Positions 1 through 7,985 are shown, counted from the stretch's first letter. The stretch is DNA of 64,000 nt from Metapseudomonas sp043392685 (GCA_043392685.1 JBHZGM010000022.1); one strand, 5' to 3'. Numbers and translations: made by a program. The notes: a model not told the origin generated them from the sequence alone.

Positions 1-2
1 AA

Positions 3-30
3 AAGCCGACCCGTTTGACCGGGTCGGCTT
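3..30 (-). terminator. Rho-independent terminator of oprI
   Basis: Perfect 11-bp arms (3-13 and 20-30) with a 6-nt loop lie 18 bp beyond the oprI stop. On the minus strand the stem is followed by a T run that reaches the window edge. Confidence 0.85.
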
Positions 31-47
31 CATAGCCTGAAAGGCTA

Positions 48-299
48 TTACTTGCGGCTGGCTTTTTCCAGCATGCGCAGGGCGCGCTCGTTAGCCTCGT
101 CAGCGGTCTGCTGGGCTTTCTGAGCGGCGGCCAGAGCTTCGTCAGCCTTGCGGTAGGCTTCGTCAGCACGAGCCTGGGCGCGAGCAGCTGCGTCTTCGGT
201 AGCAGTCAGGCGAGCTTCAGTTTCTTTGGATACGCTGCTGCAACCGGTGGCCAGAACTGCGGCCAGAGCCAGAGCAGAGAATTTCAGAACGTTGTTCAT
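48..299 (-). CDS. oprI: Major outer membrane lipoprotein I (OprI/Lpp-like)
   Basis: Encodes an 83-residue murein-type lipoprotein that tethers the outer membrane to peptidoglycan. Residues 1-19 form a lipoprotein signal peptide ending in the lipobox LATGC, so Cys20 of the precursor is the lipidated residue. The rest is an Ala/Glu/Lys/Arg-rich heptad helix (repeats such as ADEAYRKADEALAAAQKA) expected to trimerise, ending in ASRK with a terminal Lys able to link to peptidoglycan. The ATG at 299 is preferred over the upstream in-frame codon at 335 because an AAGGGGAA ribosome site sits just before it and the signal peptide then starts correctly. It is monocistronic, with a strong terminator behind it. 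Length and sequence match the Pseudomonas OprI family. Confidence 0.96.
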   Translation of the reverse strand: MNNVLKFSALALAAVLATGCSSVSKETEARLTATEDAAARAQARADEAYRKADEALAAAQKAQQTADEANERALRMLEKASRK

Positions 300-366
300 C
301 GTGTTCCCCTTAAGGTGGACATTTCCATAAAGCAATTCCCCGAGCTTGGGAAATTAGCCGGCGTAC

Positions 367-394
367 ATACTACCCATAACTTGTAGTAAGTAAA
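367..394 (-). promoter_or_regulatory. Candidate sigma70 promoter for oprI
   Basis: On the minus strand a TAGTAT -10-like element (367-372) and a weaker TTTACT -35-like element (389-394) are separated by 16 bp, about 70 bp upstream of the oprI start. The -35 match is poor; this is a motif-level suggestion only. Confidence 0.3.
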
Positions 395-752
395 CTGACC
401 TTGTGCAAGGCAGGCACATTTTTTTCAGCTTGCCGGCTAGTTCCCTCGCAAATAACGAGGTCGCTGATCAAAAAATGGCCAGACTGATTGTTCTTTGATC
501 AGTCGAGTAAGCAAGTGTAGGCCCAGGCCAGCAGCGTGCACGGTTTCCGCCCCGTCTTCGGACAGGCGTTACTCCGCCCCGGGTATGGATGTTGCCGGTG
601 CTAAAAATCTGCTTTGAAAAGGGAACTTTTTCAGGAATTCGTAAAATATCTTCGTCCATTCAAAGTGTCCGCGTGGTTGCGATTGCTGCCCGCTGATAAG
701 CTACCGCTGCTTCCGATATCCAAGGCGAAGCTCAGACTTCAAGGACGTCACT
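395..752. other. Intergenic region between oprI and the 753 gene
   Basis: No convincing gene is seen. It holds a 9-bp inverted repeat, CTGATCAAA (464-472) and TTTGATCAG (494-502), with a 21-nt spacer. The remainder presumably carries the promoter and leader of the downstream gene, whose ribosome site AAGGA is at 741-745. Confidence 0.5.
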
Positions 753-2027
753 ATGTCGAAGATTTTCAAGTGGGGACTGCTCGCGGTTCTGGCCGTCGGG
801 TTGATCATCAAGTTGTCGCTCTGGTGGTCGGTCAGATCGATCATGGATGATGCCATCAGCAAGTTGTCGCCGGTGATGGATGTCACCTATGGCGGCATTA
901 CTTCTTCTTTCGATGGTCGGGTCGGTCTGGAGAACCTCCGGATTCGTATTCCCGCCATGGGCGATAGCCTGGGTGTGCAGCGCGCCGAGCTGAAGTTCAA
1001 GGGCCTTGGCGAACTGCTCCGCTTCAAGGAGCGCCTTGCCGAAGGCAAGTTTCCCGAGCAGATGGCACTGAGCCTGAAGGGCATCGCCCTGGAAGTGCAC
1101 GGGCCATTCATGCAGCAGCTGTACAACACGCCGCCCGAACGCAGCCTGTTCACTGCAATGAGCGAAGTGGCCTGCGGCCCAGTGCGCAACATCGGCACCG
1201 ACGAACTTCTGGAGATGGGCTATCGCACCCTGGAAACGGATCTGGAGTTCTCTTACCTGTTCCAGCCGGGCGCTCAGAAGCTCAATCTGAACCTGGCCTC
1301 CGATACCCGCGACATGGGTGAAGTGCGTCTTAGCCTGTCCTTGGCTAACATGCCAGAGACGCCGGGCGATCTGCGGGTGAATCCGCCGCACATGTCCAGC
1401 GTGATTGTCGAGCTGAATGACAACCAGTATCAGCGCAAGGTCCAGCAGTTCTGCGCGGGCAAGCTCGGTCAGTCGCCTGAGGAGTATCTGAAAACCGCAG
1501 TGCAGAAGTTCGATACCGTGCTGCGCAGCCAGAGGATCGCCTTGGGGCAGCCGATGCTCGATGCCTACGGCCGCTATCTGAAGGACCCGCAGTCGCTGCG
1601 GGTGGAGTTGACGCCAAGCGAAGGCATGGCGTGGGATGGCTTGCAGTTCTTCGAGCCCAAGGACGTGGTGTCCATGTTGCGCCCGGCGGTGCTGGTGAAC
1701 CAGGAACTGGTACAGTCGGTCGAATTTGCCTGGGTCGATCCGATGCTGGCACGAAACGAACCTGTCGGCCTCGAGAGAATCACGGCACCCCAGGAAAACC
1801 GGGAAGACGGACGTGCCGTGCAGCAGTATGAGTTCGTCAATGTTGCCGATCTGCCGGGATATGCCGGCAAACGTCTGCAGTTCATCACCTTCGATGGCGC
1901 CTATTACCAGGGTGTATTACACAAGGTGGAGAACGGAAAGGCGTATCTCAGCGTGCAATTCGGTTCCGGCACGGCAGAGATGTTCCTTCGGCTGGAAAAG
2001 ATAGATAAGGTACGGGTAAGGTTTTAG
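753..2027 (+). CDS. Conserved hypothetical membrane-anchored protein
   Basis: A 424-residue protein I cannot assign to a named function. One N-terminal hydrophobic segment (about residues 7-26, GLLAVLAVGLIIKLSLWW) without an evident signal-peptidase site suggests a signal anchor with the rest in the periplasm. The body is soluble mixed alpha/beta, rich in short beta-like segments up to about residue 330. The last roughly 55 residues (from GYAGKRLQFITFDGAYYQG) resemble a small beta-barrel with alternating polar and hydrophobic residues. ATG 753 follows AAGGA with 7-nt spacing. It sits between oprI and the acetyltransferase/DAHP synthase genes, an order I recognise from other Pseudomonas. The acetyltransferase gene begins 20 bp downstream, so the two are probably co-transcribed. 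Confidence 0.75.
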   Translation: MSKIFKWGLLAVLAVGLIIKLSLWWSVRSIMDDAISKLSPVMDVTYGGITSSFDGRVGLENLRIRIPAMGDSLGVQRAELKFKGLGELLRFKERLAEGKFPEQMALSLKGIALEVHGPFMQQLYNTPPERSLFTAMSEVACGPVRNIGTDELLEMGYRTLETDLEFSYLFQPGAQKLNLNLASDTRDMGEVRLSLSLANMPETPGDLRVNPPHMSSVIVELNDNQYQRKVQQFCAGKLGQSPEEYLKTAVQKFDTVLRSQRIALGQPMLDAYGRYLKDPQSLRVELTPSEGMAWDGLQFFEPKDVVSMLRPAVLVNQELVQSVEFAWVDPMLARNEPVGLERITAPQENREDGRAVQQYEFVNVADLPGYAGKRLQFITFDGAYYQGVLHKVENGKAYLSVQFGSGTAEMFLRLEKIDKVRVRF

Positions 2028-2047
2028 ACCCACTCAGAGGAGTAGTG

Positions 2048-2332
2048 ATGAGCGAGGCATTGTCCATCCACCATGACCAGGCAGGTCATCAGTTCGAGAC
2101 CACCGTGGACGGTCATCGTGCATACCTGGCCTATATGGACCTGGGTAAACAGACGTTGGACATCTATCGCACTTTCGTGCCGAACGTCCTGCGTGGTCGC
2201 GGGATCGCGGCAGCACTGACCGAGTCCGCCCTGGAATATGCCGAGGACAATGGTTACACCGTGATCCCGTCCTGCTCCTACGTCGAACGCTACATCGAGC
2301 GCCGCCAGCGCCACTCGCAACATAACGCCTGA
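2048..2332 (+). CDS. Small GNAT-like N-acetyltransferase (YjdJ/PF14542 type)
   Basis: A 94-residue minimal GCN5-related acetyltransferase of the short single-domain family. The acetyl-CoA binding loop is seen as FVPNVLRGRGIAAAL (about residues 39-53), followed by the family's C-terminal pattern of an aliphatic strand, a cysteine-containing turn (PSCSYVERYIERR) and a basic tail. The substrate is unknown; family members are often annotated only as predicted acetyltransferases. ATG 2048 is chosen over GTG 2045 because GAGGAG at 2037-2042 gives a normal 5-nt spacing to it. It is probably co-transcribed with the preceding gene, and the bidirectional terminator at 2348 ends it. Confidence 0.85.
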   Translation: MSEALSIHHDQAGHQFETTVDGHRAYLAYMDLGKQTLDIYRTFVPNVLRGRGIAAALTESALEYAEDNGYTVIPSCSYVERYIERRQRHSQHNA

Positions 2333-2347
2333 GCGGACGCGCAATGC

Positions 2348-2375
2348 AAAACGCCGGGCAATTGCCCGGCGTTTT
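2348..2375. terminator. Bidirectional Rho-independent terminator
   Basis: A near-perfect palindrome with AAAA on one side and TTTT on the other (arms AAAACGCCGGGCA and TGCCCGGCGTTTT) lies between the convergent acetyltransferase and DAHP synthase genes and can terminate both. Confidence 0.9.
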
Positions 2376-2391
2376 CGTTTCTACCCGTCGA

Positions 2392-3465
2392 TCAGCGCTG
2401 GCGCTTGGGCAGCACGTCCTTGAGCTTGGCGTGCATGCTGCGCAGGGCCTTCTCGGTGGTATCCCAGTCGATGCAGGCGTCGGTGACGGAAACGCCGTAC
2501 TTGAGCTGGCTGAGATCTTTCGGAATCGACTGGTTGCCCCAGCCCAGGTGGCTTTCCACCATCAGACCGACGATGGAGGTGTTGCCTTCCAGGATCTGGT
2601 TGGCGACGTTGTCCATGACCAGGGGCTGCAGGGCTGGATCCTTGTTGGAGTTGGCGTGGCTGCAGTCGACCATGATGTTCGGGCGGATGCCGGCCTTGGT
2701 CAGTTCCTGCTCGCAGATGGCGACGCTGACCGAGTCGTAGTTCGGCTTGCCGTTGCCGCCGCGCAGCACCACGTGGCCATAGGCATTGCCCTTGGTGGTG
2801 ACGATGGACACGCCACCTTCCTGGTTGATGCCGAGGAAGCGGTGCGGGCTTGAGACCGATTGCAGGGCGTTGATCGCCACGGTCAGGCTGCCGTCGGTGC
2901 CGTTCTTGAAGCCGACCGCGGAAGACAGGCCCGAAGCCATTTCGCGGTGGGTCTGGGATTCGGTGGTACGGGCGCCGATGGCCGACCAGCTGATCAGGTC
3001 CTGCAGGTACTGCGGGGAGATCGGGTCCAGGGCCTCGGTGGCGGTGGGCAGGCCTTTCTCGGCCAGGTCGCGCAGCAGCTGGCGGCCGATGTGCAGGCCG
3101 TCCTGGATCTTGAAGGAGTCATCCAGGTAGGGGTCGTTGATCAGGCCTTTCCAGCCGACGGTGGTGCGCGGCTTCTCGAAGTACACGCGCATCACCAGGA
3201 AGAGGGTATCGGACAGCTCGGCAGCCAGGCCCTTCAGGCGGTCGGCGTACTCGTGAGCGGCCTTGATGTCGTGGATGGAGCAGGGGCCCACGACCACGAA
3301 CAGGCGATGGTCCTTGCCATCGAGGATATTGCGTACCACCTGGCGACCGTTGGCGACGGTGCTCAGGGCTGCATCGGTCAGGGGAATTTCGCGCTTCAAC
3401 TGCTCCGGCGTGATCAGGGTCTCGTTGGAGGCAACGTTAAGGTCGTCGATCTGTAAATCAGCCAT
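2392..3465 (-). CDS. aroF: 3-deoxy-7-phosphoheptulonate (DAHP) synthase, class I AroFGH type
   Basis: Catalyses condensation of phosphoenolpyruvate and erythrose-4-phosphate to DAHP, the first step of the shikimate pathway, in the cytoplasm. The 357-residue protein spans the full TIM-barrel family. Visible signatures are VVGPCSIHD, KPRTTVGWKGLINDP, the active-site stretch TESQTHREMASGLSSAVGFKNGTDG, and DCSHANSNKD near the C-terminus. Start MADLQIDDL (3465) is chosen as typical of the family; an in-frame ATG four codons upstream (3477) cannot be excluded, and neither has a strong ribosome site. The allosteric specificity (Tyr or Phe) cannot be read by eye, so the symbol is tentative while the reaction is secure. 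Confidence 0.95.
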   Translation of the reverse strand: MADLQIDDLNVASNETLITPEQLKREIPLTDAALSTVANGRQVVRNILDGKDHRLFVVVGPCSIHDIKAAHEYADRLKGLAAELSDTLFLVMRVYFEKPRTTVGWKGLINDPYLDDSFKIQDGLHIGRQLLRDLAEKGLPTATEALDPISPQYLQDLISWSAIGARTTESQTHREMASGLSSAVGFKNGTDGSLTVAINALQSVSSPHRFLGINQEGGVSIVTTKGNAYGHVVLRGGNGKPNYDSVSVAICEQELTKAGIRPNIMVDCSHANSNKDPALQPLVMDNVANQILEGNTSIVGLMVESHLGWGNQSIPKDLSQLKYGVSVTDACIDWDTTEKALRSMHAKLKDVLPKRQR

Positions 3466-3633
3466 CGTGCTTTTCATTAGTCAGGGTCGTCAGGTCACGG
3501 GTGCCAGCCGCCAGCGATCCCCGTTTGGCGGAGAGCACAGCAGCAAAAACGCAGCAGGGACAGGAACCTTAACGCTTTCCACGCAACCTCGACAATGGCG
3601 AATGCATGTCTGGAACGTGGAATTTGCACGATT

Positions 3634-4044
3634 TCAGACGGGGGCGAAGTCCGCTGCGTGACGGGCGATCCATTCCTGTGCCACCTCTTCCGGGGCCAGG
3701 GCATGGCCAACGACATCCTCCTGCTGCTTGCGGTACTGCTCGATCAGGCAGATCTGCTCCACCATGCGTGCGCGGAACATGTTCTCTTCGTCGGTGAAGG
3801 CGATTCCGATCATGTAGTCGTGCGTCTCCTTGTGGCACCAGGCCACGGTTCCTGAAAAGCGTGCCTGTTCGCCCAGCAGGGGAATGTGCAGTTCCAGGGC
3901 GGTGCCGAGCCGAAACGCGCGGGCGGAGTTGCACGCCACCCCACCCAGGCTGATATCGTGCAGCCGCTGCGGGGGCAGGTGCCTGCCTCTGCGCGGAACC
4001 AGCTCCACGGGCATTTCCGTGGGGTGACGCAGGAACTGACGCAT
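3634..4044 (-). CDS. PilZ-domain protein, putative cyclic-di-GMP effector
   Basis: A 136-residue protein dominated by one PilZ domain. The c-di-GMP binding signatures are present: RQFLR (RxxxR) at residues 2-6 and DISLGG (DxSxxG) around residue 27. A beta-barrel follows (LELHIPLLGEQARFSGTVAWCHK), then a C-terminal helical tail (RARMVEQICLIEQYRKQQED). It likely acts as a cytosolic c-di-GMP receptor for an unknown output. ATG 4044 has GGGAG about 9 nt upstream; an upstream in-frame ATG at 4077 lacks one. The gene is head-to-head with the thioredoxin-like gene and their start codons overlap. Binding of the nucleotide is inferred from the motifs. Confidence 0.87.
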   Translation of the reverse strand: MRQFLRHPTEMPVELVPRRGRHLPPQRLHDISLGGVACNSARAFRLGTALELHIPLLGEQARFSGTVAWCHKETHDYMIGIAFTDEENMFRARMVEQICLIEQYRKQQEDVVGHALAPEEVAQEWIARHAADFAPV

Positions 4045-4429
4045 GATCGCGAACTCCCGGAGTCTCGAATCCGGCATTGCCGAAGACACTATAGTGCCCG
4101 AGATGGAGCTGTCCGACCTGGACGCCGACCACCGTCTGCTTGATCTTCCCGGTACTTCCCTGGTGATCTTTACCAGCACGGGCTGTGCCAGTTGTCGCTG
4201 GGCCCGCGAGCATCTGCCGGGTGCGGGCCTGCCGGTGGAGCGATTGTGCTGGATAGATGCCGGCAATAATGGTGGGCTCGTGCAGCGCTATGAGGTATTC
4301 CACCTTCCTGCGTTATTCGTGGTTCGAAATGGCGATTTCCATGGCGCGCTGCATTCCAGCCTGCGGCGCGACGATCTGATTCAAGCCCTGGACCGGGCGC
4401 TGGCCCGGCCGGCAGAGGAGCTTCCCTAG
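4043..4429 (+). CDS. Thioredoxin-fold protein
   Basis: A 128-residue predicted thioredoxin-like protein with the redox motif CASC in GCASCRWAREHLP (about residues 50-62) and a cis-Pro-type segment VFHLPALFVVRNG further on. There is no signal peptide, so it is probably cytosolic. ATG 4043 has AGGAA at 4031-4035 but lies inside the divergent PilZ start. An alternative ATG at 4103 (MELSDLDADH) would keep the whole thioredoxin fold and lies just after the palindromic CACTATAGTG, so the start is unsettled. The stop codon abuts the ATG of the ketopantoate reductase-like gene, implying one transcript. Its partner is unknown. Confidence 0.78.
   Translation: MIANSRSLESGIAEDTIVPEMELSDLDADHRLLDLPGTSLVIFTSTGCASCRWAREHLPGAGLPVERLCWIDAGNNGGLVQRYEVFHLPALFVVRNGDFHGALHSSLRRDDLIQALDRALARPAEELP
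4087..4096. promoter_or_regulatory. Palindromic -10-like element between PilZ and thioredoxin genes
   Basis: CACTATAGTG is a perfect 10-bp palindrome that presents a TATAGT -10-like hexamer on both strands between the two divergent genes. Use as a symmetric promoter core is an inference. Confidence 0.3.
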
Positions 4430-5383
4430 ATGAGTTCAAGCAAACCGCGCATCGGCATCATCGGTACCGGCGCCATCGGCGGCTTTTACGGCGTGATGCT
4501 GGCCCGTGCCGGCTTCGACGTGCATTTCCTGCTGCGCAGCGAGTACGACGCCGTGGCTGCACGCGGCCTGCAGCTGAACAGCGTAGTGCACGGCGCCCAG
4601 GCACTGTTCCCGGCCCAGGCCTATCGCGACGCTGCCGACATGCCGCCGTGCGATTGGCTGCTGGTGGGCGCCAAGACCACCAGCAACGCCGCGCTGGCTC
4701 CAGTGATCGCCAAGGCCGCGGCGCCTGGTGCCAAGGTGGTCCTGCTGCAGAATGGCCTGGCCGTGGAGGATGCGCTGCGTCCGCTGCTGCCCGAGTCCCT
4801 GCATCTGCTCGGCGGACTCTGCTACATCTGCGTGCACCGCTCGGCACCGGGGGTGATCGAGCACCAGTCCCTGGGGGCGGTGAACCTGGGCTATCACTCC
4901 GGCCCGGCCGGTGATGACGCTGAGCGGCAGGCGCTGGCAGAGGAGGGCTCGGCGCTTTTCAAGGCGGCTGGCATCGATTCGGCCGCCGTCGCCAACCTGG
5001 ACCAGGCGCGCTGGCAGAAGCTGGTGTGGAACGTGCCTTATAACGGCCTGTCGGTGCTGCTCGATGCCGGCACCACCGCGCTCATGGGTAACACCGACAG
5101 CCGCGAGCTGATCCAGGCGATCATGCAGGAAGTGGTGGATGCCGCCACCGCCCTCGGTCATCGCATGCCGGACAACTTCGCCGCCAAGCTGCTGGCGTCC
5201 ACCGATCGCATGCCCGATTACCTGCCGAGCATGTACCACGACTTCGTGCAGAAGCGCCCGCTGGAGCTCGCTGCCATCTACGAGGCCCCGCTGGCTGCCG
5301 CTGCTGCGGCCGGCTTCGAGATGCCGCGCATCCGTGCGCTCTACCAGGCGCTACGCTTCATCGACGCACGCAACCAGGGCTGA
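4430..5383 (+). CDS. 2-dehydropantoate 2-reductase family protein (PanE/ApbA-like)
   Basis: A 317-residue NAD(P)H-dependent reductase of the ketopantoate reductase family. The N-terminal Rossmann fold shows IGIIGTGAIGGFYG (residues 8-21). The central segment VLLQNGLAVEDALR and the C-terminal helical domain, including RWQKLVWNVPYNGLSVLLD and YLPSMYHDFVQKRPLELAAI, carry the family's catalytic Lys and substrate-binding Asn/Ser region. Classical PanE makes pantoate for coenzyme A, but Pseudomonas carry several paralogues, so the physiological substrate is uncertain. Its ATG follows the previous stop directly, and the nucleotidase gene starts 13 bp downstream, so the three genes probably form an operon. 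Confidence 0.88.
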   Translation: MSSSKPRIGIIGTGAIGGFYGVMLARAGFDVHFLLRSEYDAVAARGLQLNSVVHGAQALFPAQAYRDAADMPPCDWLLVGAKTTSNAALAPVIAKAAAPGAKVVLLQNGLAVEDALRPLLPESLHLLGGLCYICVHRSAPGVIEHQSLGAVNLGYHSGPAGDDAERQALAEEGSALFKAAGIDSAAVANLDQARWQKLVWNVPYNGLSVLLDAGTTALMGNTDSRELIQAIMQEVVDAATALGHRMPDNFAAKLLASTDRMPDYLPSMYHDFVQKRPLELAAIYEAPLAAAAAAGFEMPRIRALYQALRFIDARNQG

Positions 5384-5396
5384 GAGGCGGACCTCC

Positions 5397-6302
5397 ATGG
5401 GCAAGGGGCTGGATGACAAGCTGGTACTGGCGATTTCCTCGCGGGCGCTGTTCGACCTGGACGAAAGCCATAGGGTCTACGAGGCGGAAGGCATAGAAGC
5501 CTACCGCCAGTACCAGATCGAGCACGAGGACGAGGTGCTGGAGCCCGGTGATGCCTATCCGCTGGTGGAGAAACTGCTCGGCCTGAACGAGCAGCTCGGC
5601 CAGCCGCGGGTGGAGGTCATCCTGGTGTCGCGCAACAGCGCCGACACCGGCCTGCGCGCGTTCAATTCCATCCAGCACTATGGCCTTGGCATCTCCCGCG
5701 CGGCCTTCGTTGGCGGGCGTAGCCCGGAACCCTACCTGCGTGCCTTCGGTTGCCACTTGTTCCTGTCCACCCACGCCGAAGACGTGCGCCGGGCCCTGCA
5801 GAGCGGCTTTGCCGCCGCCACCATCCTGTCCGGCGGCCCGCGACGGGCGGCCAGCAACGAGTTGCGTATCGCCTTCGACGGAGATGCGGTGCTCTTCTCC
5901 GATCATTCCGAACGCATCTACCAGACCGGCGGCCTCGAAGCCTTCCAAGCCCACGAGCGCGACTCGGCCCGCGAACCGCTGGATGGCGGCCCCTTCAAGC
6001 CCTTCCTCTCGGCGCTGAACCGGCTGCAGCAGGAGTTCCCGGCGGACGCCTGTCCGATCCGCACGGCGCTGGTGACCGCGCGTTCGGCGCCGGCCCACGA
6101 GCGGGTCATCCGCACCCTGCGCGAATGGGATATCCGCCTGGACGAGTCCTTCTTCCTCGGTGGACTGGAAAAGGCCGCGATCCTCGAGACCTTCGGCGCG
6201 GATGTGTTCTTCGACGATCAGGCCGGGCACTGTGAAAAAGCGCGCGATGTGGTGGCTACCGGGCACGTGCCCCATGGGGTGAGCAACGAGTCACAGTTCT
6301 GA
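5397..6302 (+). CDS. Cytosolic 5'-nucleotidase family protein (NT5C1-like, PF06189)
   Basis: A 301-residue protein of the bacterial and eukaryotic cytosolic 5'-nucleotidase I family, which dephosphorylates nucleoside monophosphates. Family features are LVLAISSRALFDLDES near the N-terminus, the middle segment VEVILVSRNSADTGLRAFNS, LRIAFDGDAVLFSD (a DGDAVLF acidic motif typical of this HAD-related family) and FFLGGLEKAAIL with FGADVFFDDQ near the C-terminus. ATG 5397 follows GAGGCGGA; longer readings upstream are in another gene's sequence. No signal peptide is seen. It is the last gene of the thioredoxin/reductase/nucleotidase group. The natural nucleotide is unknown. Confidence 0.87.
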   Translation: MGKGLDDKLVLAISSRALFDLDESHRVYEAEGIEAYRQYQIEHEDEVLEPGDAYPLVEKLLGLNEQLGQPRVEVILVSRNSADTGLRAFNSIQHYGLGISRAAFVGGRSPEPYLRAFGCHLFLSTHAEDVRRALQSGFAAATILSGGPRRAASNELRIAFDGDAVLFSDHSERIYQTGGLEAFQAHERDSAREPLDGGPFKPFLSALNRLQQEFPADACPIRTALVTARSAPAHERVIRTLREWDIRLDESFFLGGLEKAAILETFGADVFFDDQAGHCEKARDVVATGHVPHGVSNESQF

Positions 6303-6346
6303 CTAAGCTCTGGTGAGGCCAGCCATGCACGGCGGTAGGAGGCCTC

Positions 6347-6847
6347 ATGATTCGCTCCATTCTCTATGCCACGGACCTCGGTCTTTATGCTCCCTATGTA
6401 CTGCAACATGCTCTGTCCCTTGCCAGGGCCTACAACGCCCAGCTCTATGTAGTGCACGCGGTCGAACCCCTGGGTCTGTTCGCCGAGTCGGTGCTGCAGA
6501 CCTATCTCGATGACGACACCCTGAAAGAGCTGCGGGCCAAAGGGCTTGGCACCGTCATGTCGAGCATCGAGCAGCGGGTGCTGGAGGGATTTCGTGACGA
6601 AATGGGCGAAGCCGTCCAGGACCTCGACATGATCCGCGCCGTGCGGGTCGTTCAGGGTGATCCGCCGCTGGTCATCCTTGAAGAAGTGCAGAAGCTTTCG
6701 GTGGACCTGCTGGTGGTGGGGAGCCACAGCCACGGGACGCCGTTGGAGACGCCGCTGGGTCGTACCGCGGCGCGACTCGTCCAGTTGTCCGAGGTGCCGG
6801 TGTATCTGGTGCCGATGCTCCAGCATCGTGGACGCAACGACTTCTGA
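6347..6847 (+). CDS. Universal stress protein (UspA family)
   Basis: A 166-residue single-domain universal stress protein. The N-terminal strand/loop IRSILYATDLG and the C-terminal VDLLVVGSHSHGTPLETPLGRTA carry the family's nucleotide-binding glycine pattern (G-x2-x9-G-S/T type), suggesting an ATP-binding Usp. An inserted helix around residues 45-85 makes it longer than the usual 140-145 residues. ATG 6347 follows TAGGAGG at 6336-6342. It is encoded on its own between the nucleotidase and cysB, a position conserved in other Pseudomonas. Its role is presumed stress survival, without a specific partner visible here. Confidence 0.9.
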   Translation: MIRSILYATDLGLYAPYVLQHALSLARAYNAQLYVVHAVEPLGLFAESVLQTYLDDDTLKELRAKGLGTVMSSIEQRVLEGFRDEMGEAVQDLDMIRAVRVVQGDPPLVILEEVQKLSVDLLVVGSHSHGTPLETPLGRTAARLVQLSEVPVYLVPMLQHRGRNDF

Positions 6848-6904
6848 CTGCCGCTGGTCGCTCGTTGTGCAAAGCAGAAAAAAACGTCTAGTTTTATTCA
6901 GCAA

Positions 6905-6922
6905 ACCATTAATATGGTTATA
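6905..6922. promoter_or_regulatory. Candidate cysB promoter/operator
   Basis: An ACCAT/ATGGT inverted repeat (6905-6909 and 6914-6918) overlaps a TATAAA -10-like hexamer about 45 bp before the cysB start. This could be the promoter and an autoregulatory site; only the motif is seen. Confidence 0.3.
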
Positions 6923-6966
6923 AACGCCGTCGACATCCTGCGGCGTAATCGCTTTGAGGATTGTCT

Positions 6967-7941
6967 ATGAAGCTCCAGCAATTGCGCTACATCTGGGAAG
7001 TGGCGCACCACGACCTCAACGTGTCCGCCACTGCGCAAAGTCTCTATACGTCGCAGCCGGGCATCAGCAAGCAGATTCGCCTGCTGGAAGACGAGCTGGG
7101 CGTCGAAGTATTCGCCCGCAGCGGCAAGCACCTCACCCGCGTCACCCCGGCCGGCGAGCGCATCATCACCACCGCCGGCGAAATCCTGCGCAAGGTCGAG
7201 AGCATCAAGCAGATCGCCCAGGAGTTTTCCAACGAGAAGAAAGGCACCCTGTCCATCGCCACCACCCACACCCAGGCGCGCTATGCGCTGCCGCCGGTGA
7301 TCGGTGGCTTCATCAAGCAGTACCCCGACGTCGCCCTGCACATGCACCAGGGCACCCCGATGCAGATCGCGGAAATGGCCGCTGACGGCACCGTCGACTT
7401 CGCCATCGCCACCGAAGCACTGGAGCTCTTCGGCGACCTGGTGATGATGCCGTGCTACCGCTGGAACCGCTGCGTCATCGTTCCCCAGGGGCACCCGCTG
7501 GCCAAGCTGCCCAAGCTGACCCTCGAAGCCCTGGCCGAGCATCCCATCGTCACCTACGTATTCGGTTTCACCGGCCGCTCCAAGCTGGACGAAGCCTTCA
7601 GCCACCGCGGCCTGACTCCGAAGGTGGTGTTCACCGCCGCCGACGCCGATGTGATCAAGACCTACGTGCGGCTGGGGCTGGGCGTGGGCATCGTGGCCAA
7701 GATGGCGGTGGACGCCAAGCTCGACAGCGACCTGGTGGTGCTGGATGCCAGCGAACTGTTCGAAGCCAGCGTGACCAAGATCGGTTTCCGCCGTGGCACC
7801 TTCCTGCGTGGATTCATGTGCGACTTCATCGAGAAGTTCGCTCCGCACCTGACCCGCGACGTCCAGGCCAAGGCCGTGCAGTGTCACAACAAGGCCGAGC
7901 TGGACGAGCTGTTCCACGACGTGGAGTTGCCCACCTACTGA
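6967..7941 (+). CDS. cysB: CysB, LysR-type regulator of sulfur assimilation
   Basis: A 324-residue LysR-family transcription factor that activates sulfate assimilation and cysteine synthesis genes with N-acetylserine as inducer. The N-terminal winged helix is unmistakable (MKLQQLRYIWEVAHHDLNVS, LYTSQPGISKQIRLLEDELG, residues 1-60). The effector domain contains family-typical TTHTQARYALPPVI and EHPIVTYVFGFTGRS, matching CysB/Cbl rather than other LysR proteins. ATG 6967 follows GAGGA at 6956-6960. The neighbourhood agrees with the role: cysH lies 0.5 kb downstream on the other strand. A strong terminator follows. Confidence 0.97.
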   Translation: MKLQQLRYIWEVAHHDLNVSATAQSLYTSQPGISKQIRLLEDELGVEVFARSGKHLTRVTPAGERIITTAGEILRKVESIKQIAQEFSNEKKGTLSIATTHTQARYALPPVIGGFIKQYPDVALHMHQGTPMQIAEMAADGTVDFAIATEALELFGDLVMMPCYRWNRCVIVPQGHPLAKLPKLTLEALAEHPIVTYVFGFTGRSKLDEAFSHRGLTPKVVFTAADADVIKTYVRLGLGVGIVAKMAVDAKLDSDLVVLDASELFEASVTKIGFRRGTFLRGFMCDFIEKFAPHLTRDVQAKAVQCHNKAELDELFHDVELPTY

Positions 7942-7956
7942 GTGGCATTCCAAAGA

Positions 7957-7985
7957 AAAGCCCGGCCAATGAAATGCCGGGCTTT
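7957..7985. terminator. Terminator after cysB
   Basis: Arms AAAGCCCGGC (7957-7966) and GCCGGGCTTT (7976-7985) with a 9-nt loop and a following T run. A-rich sequence on the other side lets it also serve the convergent gene at 8053. Confidence 0.9.

Noticed and set aside
623..652. AlgU/RpoE-type promoter (GAACTT) before the 753 gene
   Set aside because: GAACTT is present at 623-628 but no TCtgA-like -10 element lies at 16-17 bp spacing.
4436..6275. Long antisense open frames opposite the reductase and nucleotidase genes
   Set aside because: High GC third positions produce long open frames on the opposite strand; they have no start context or recognisable motifs, while the sense genes do.
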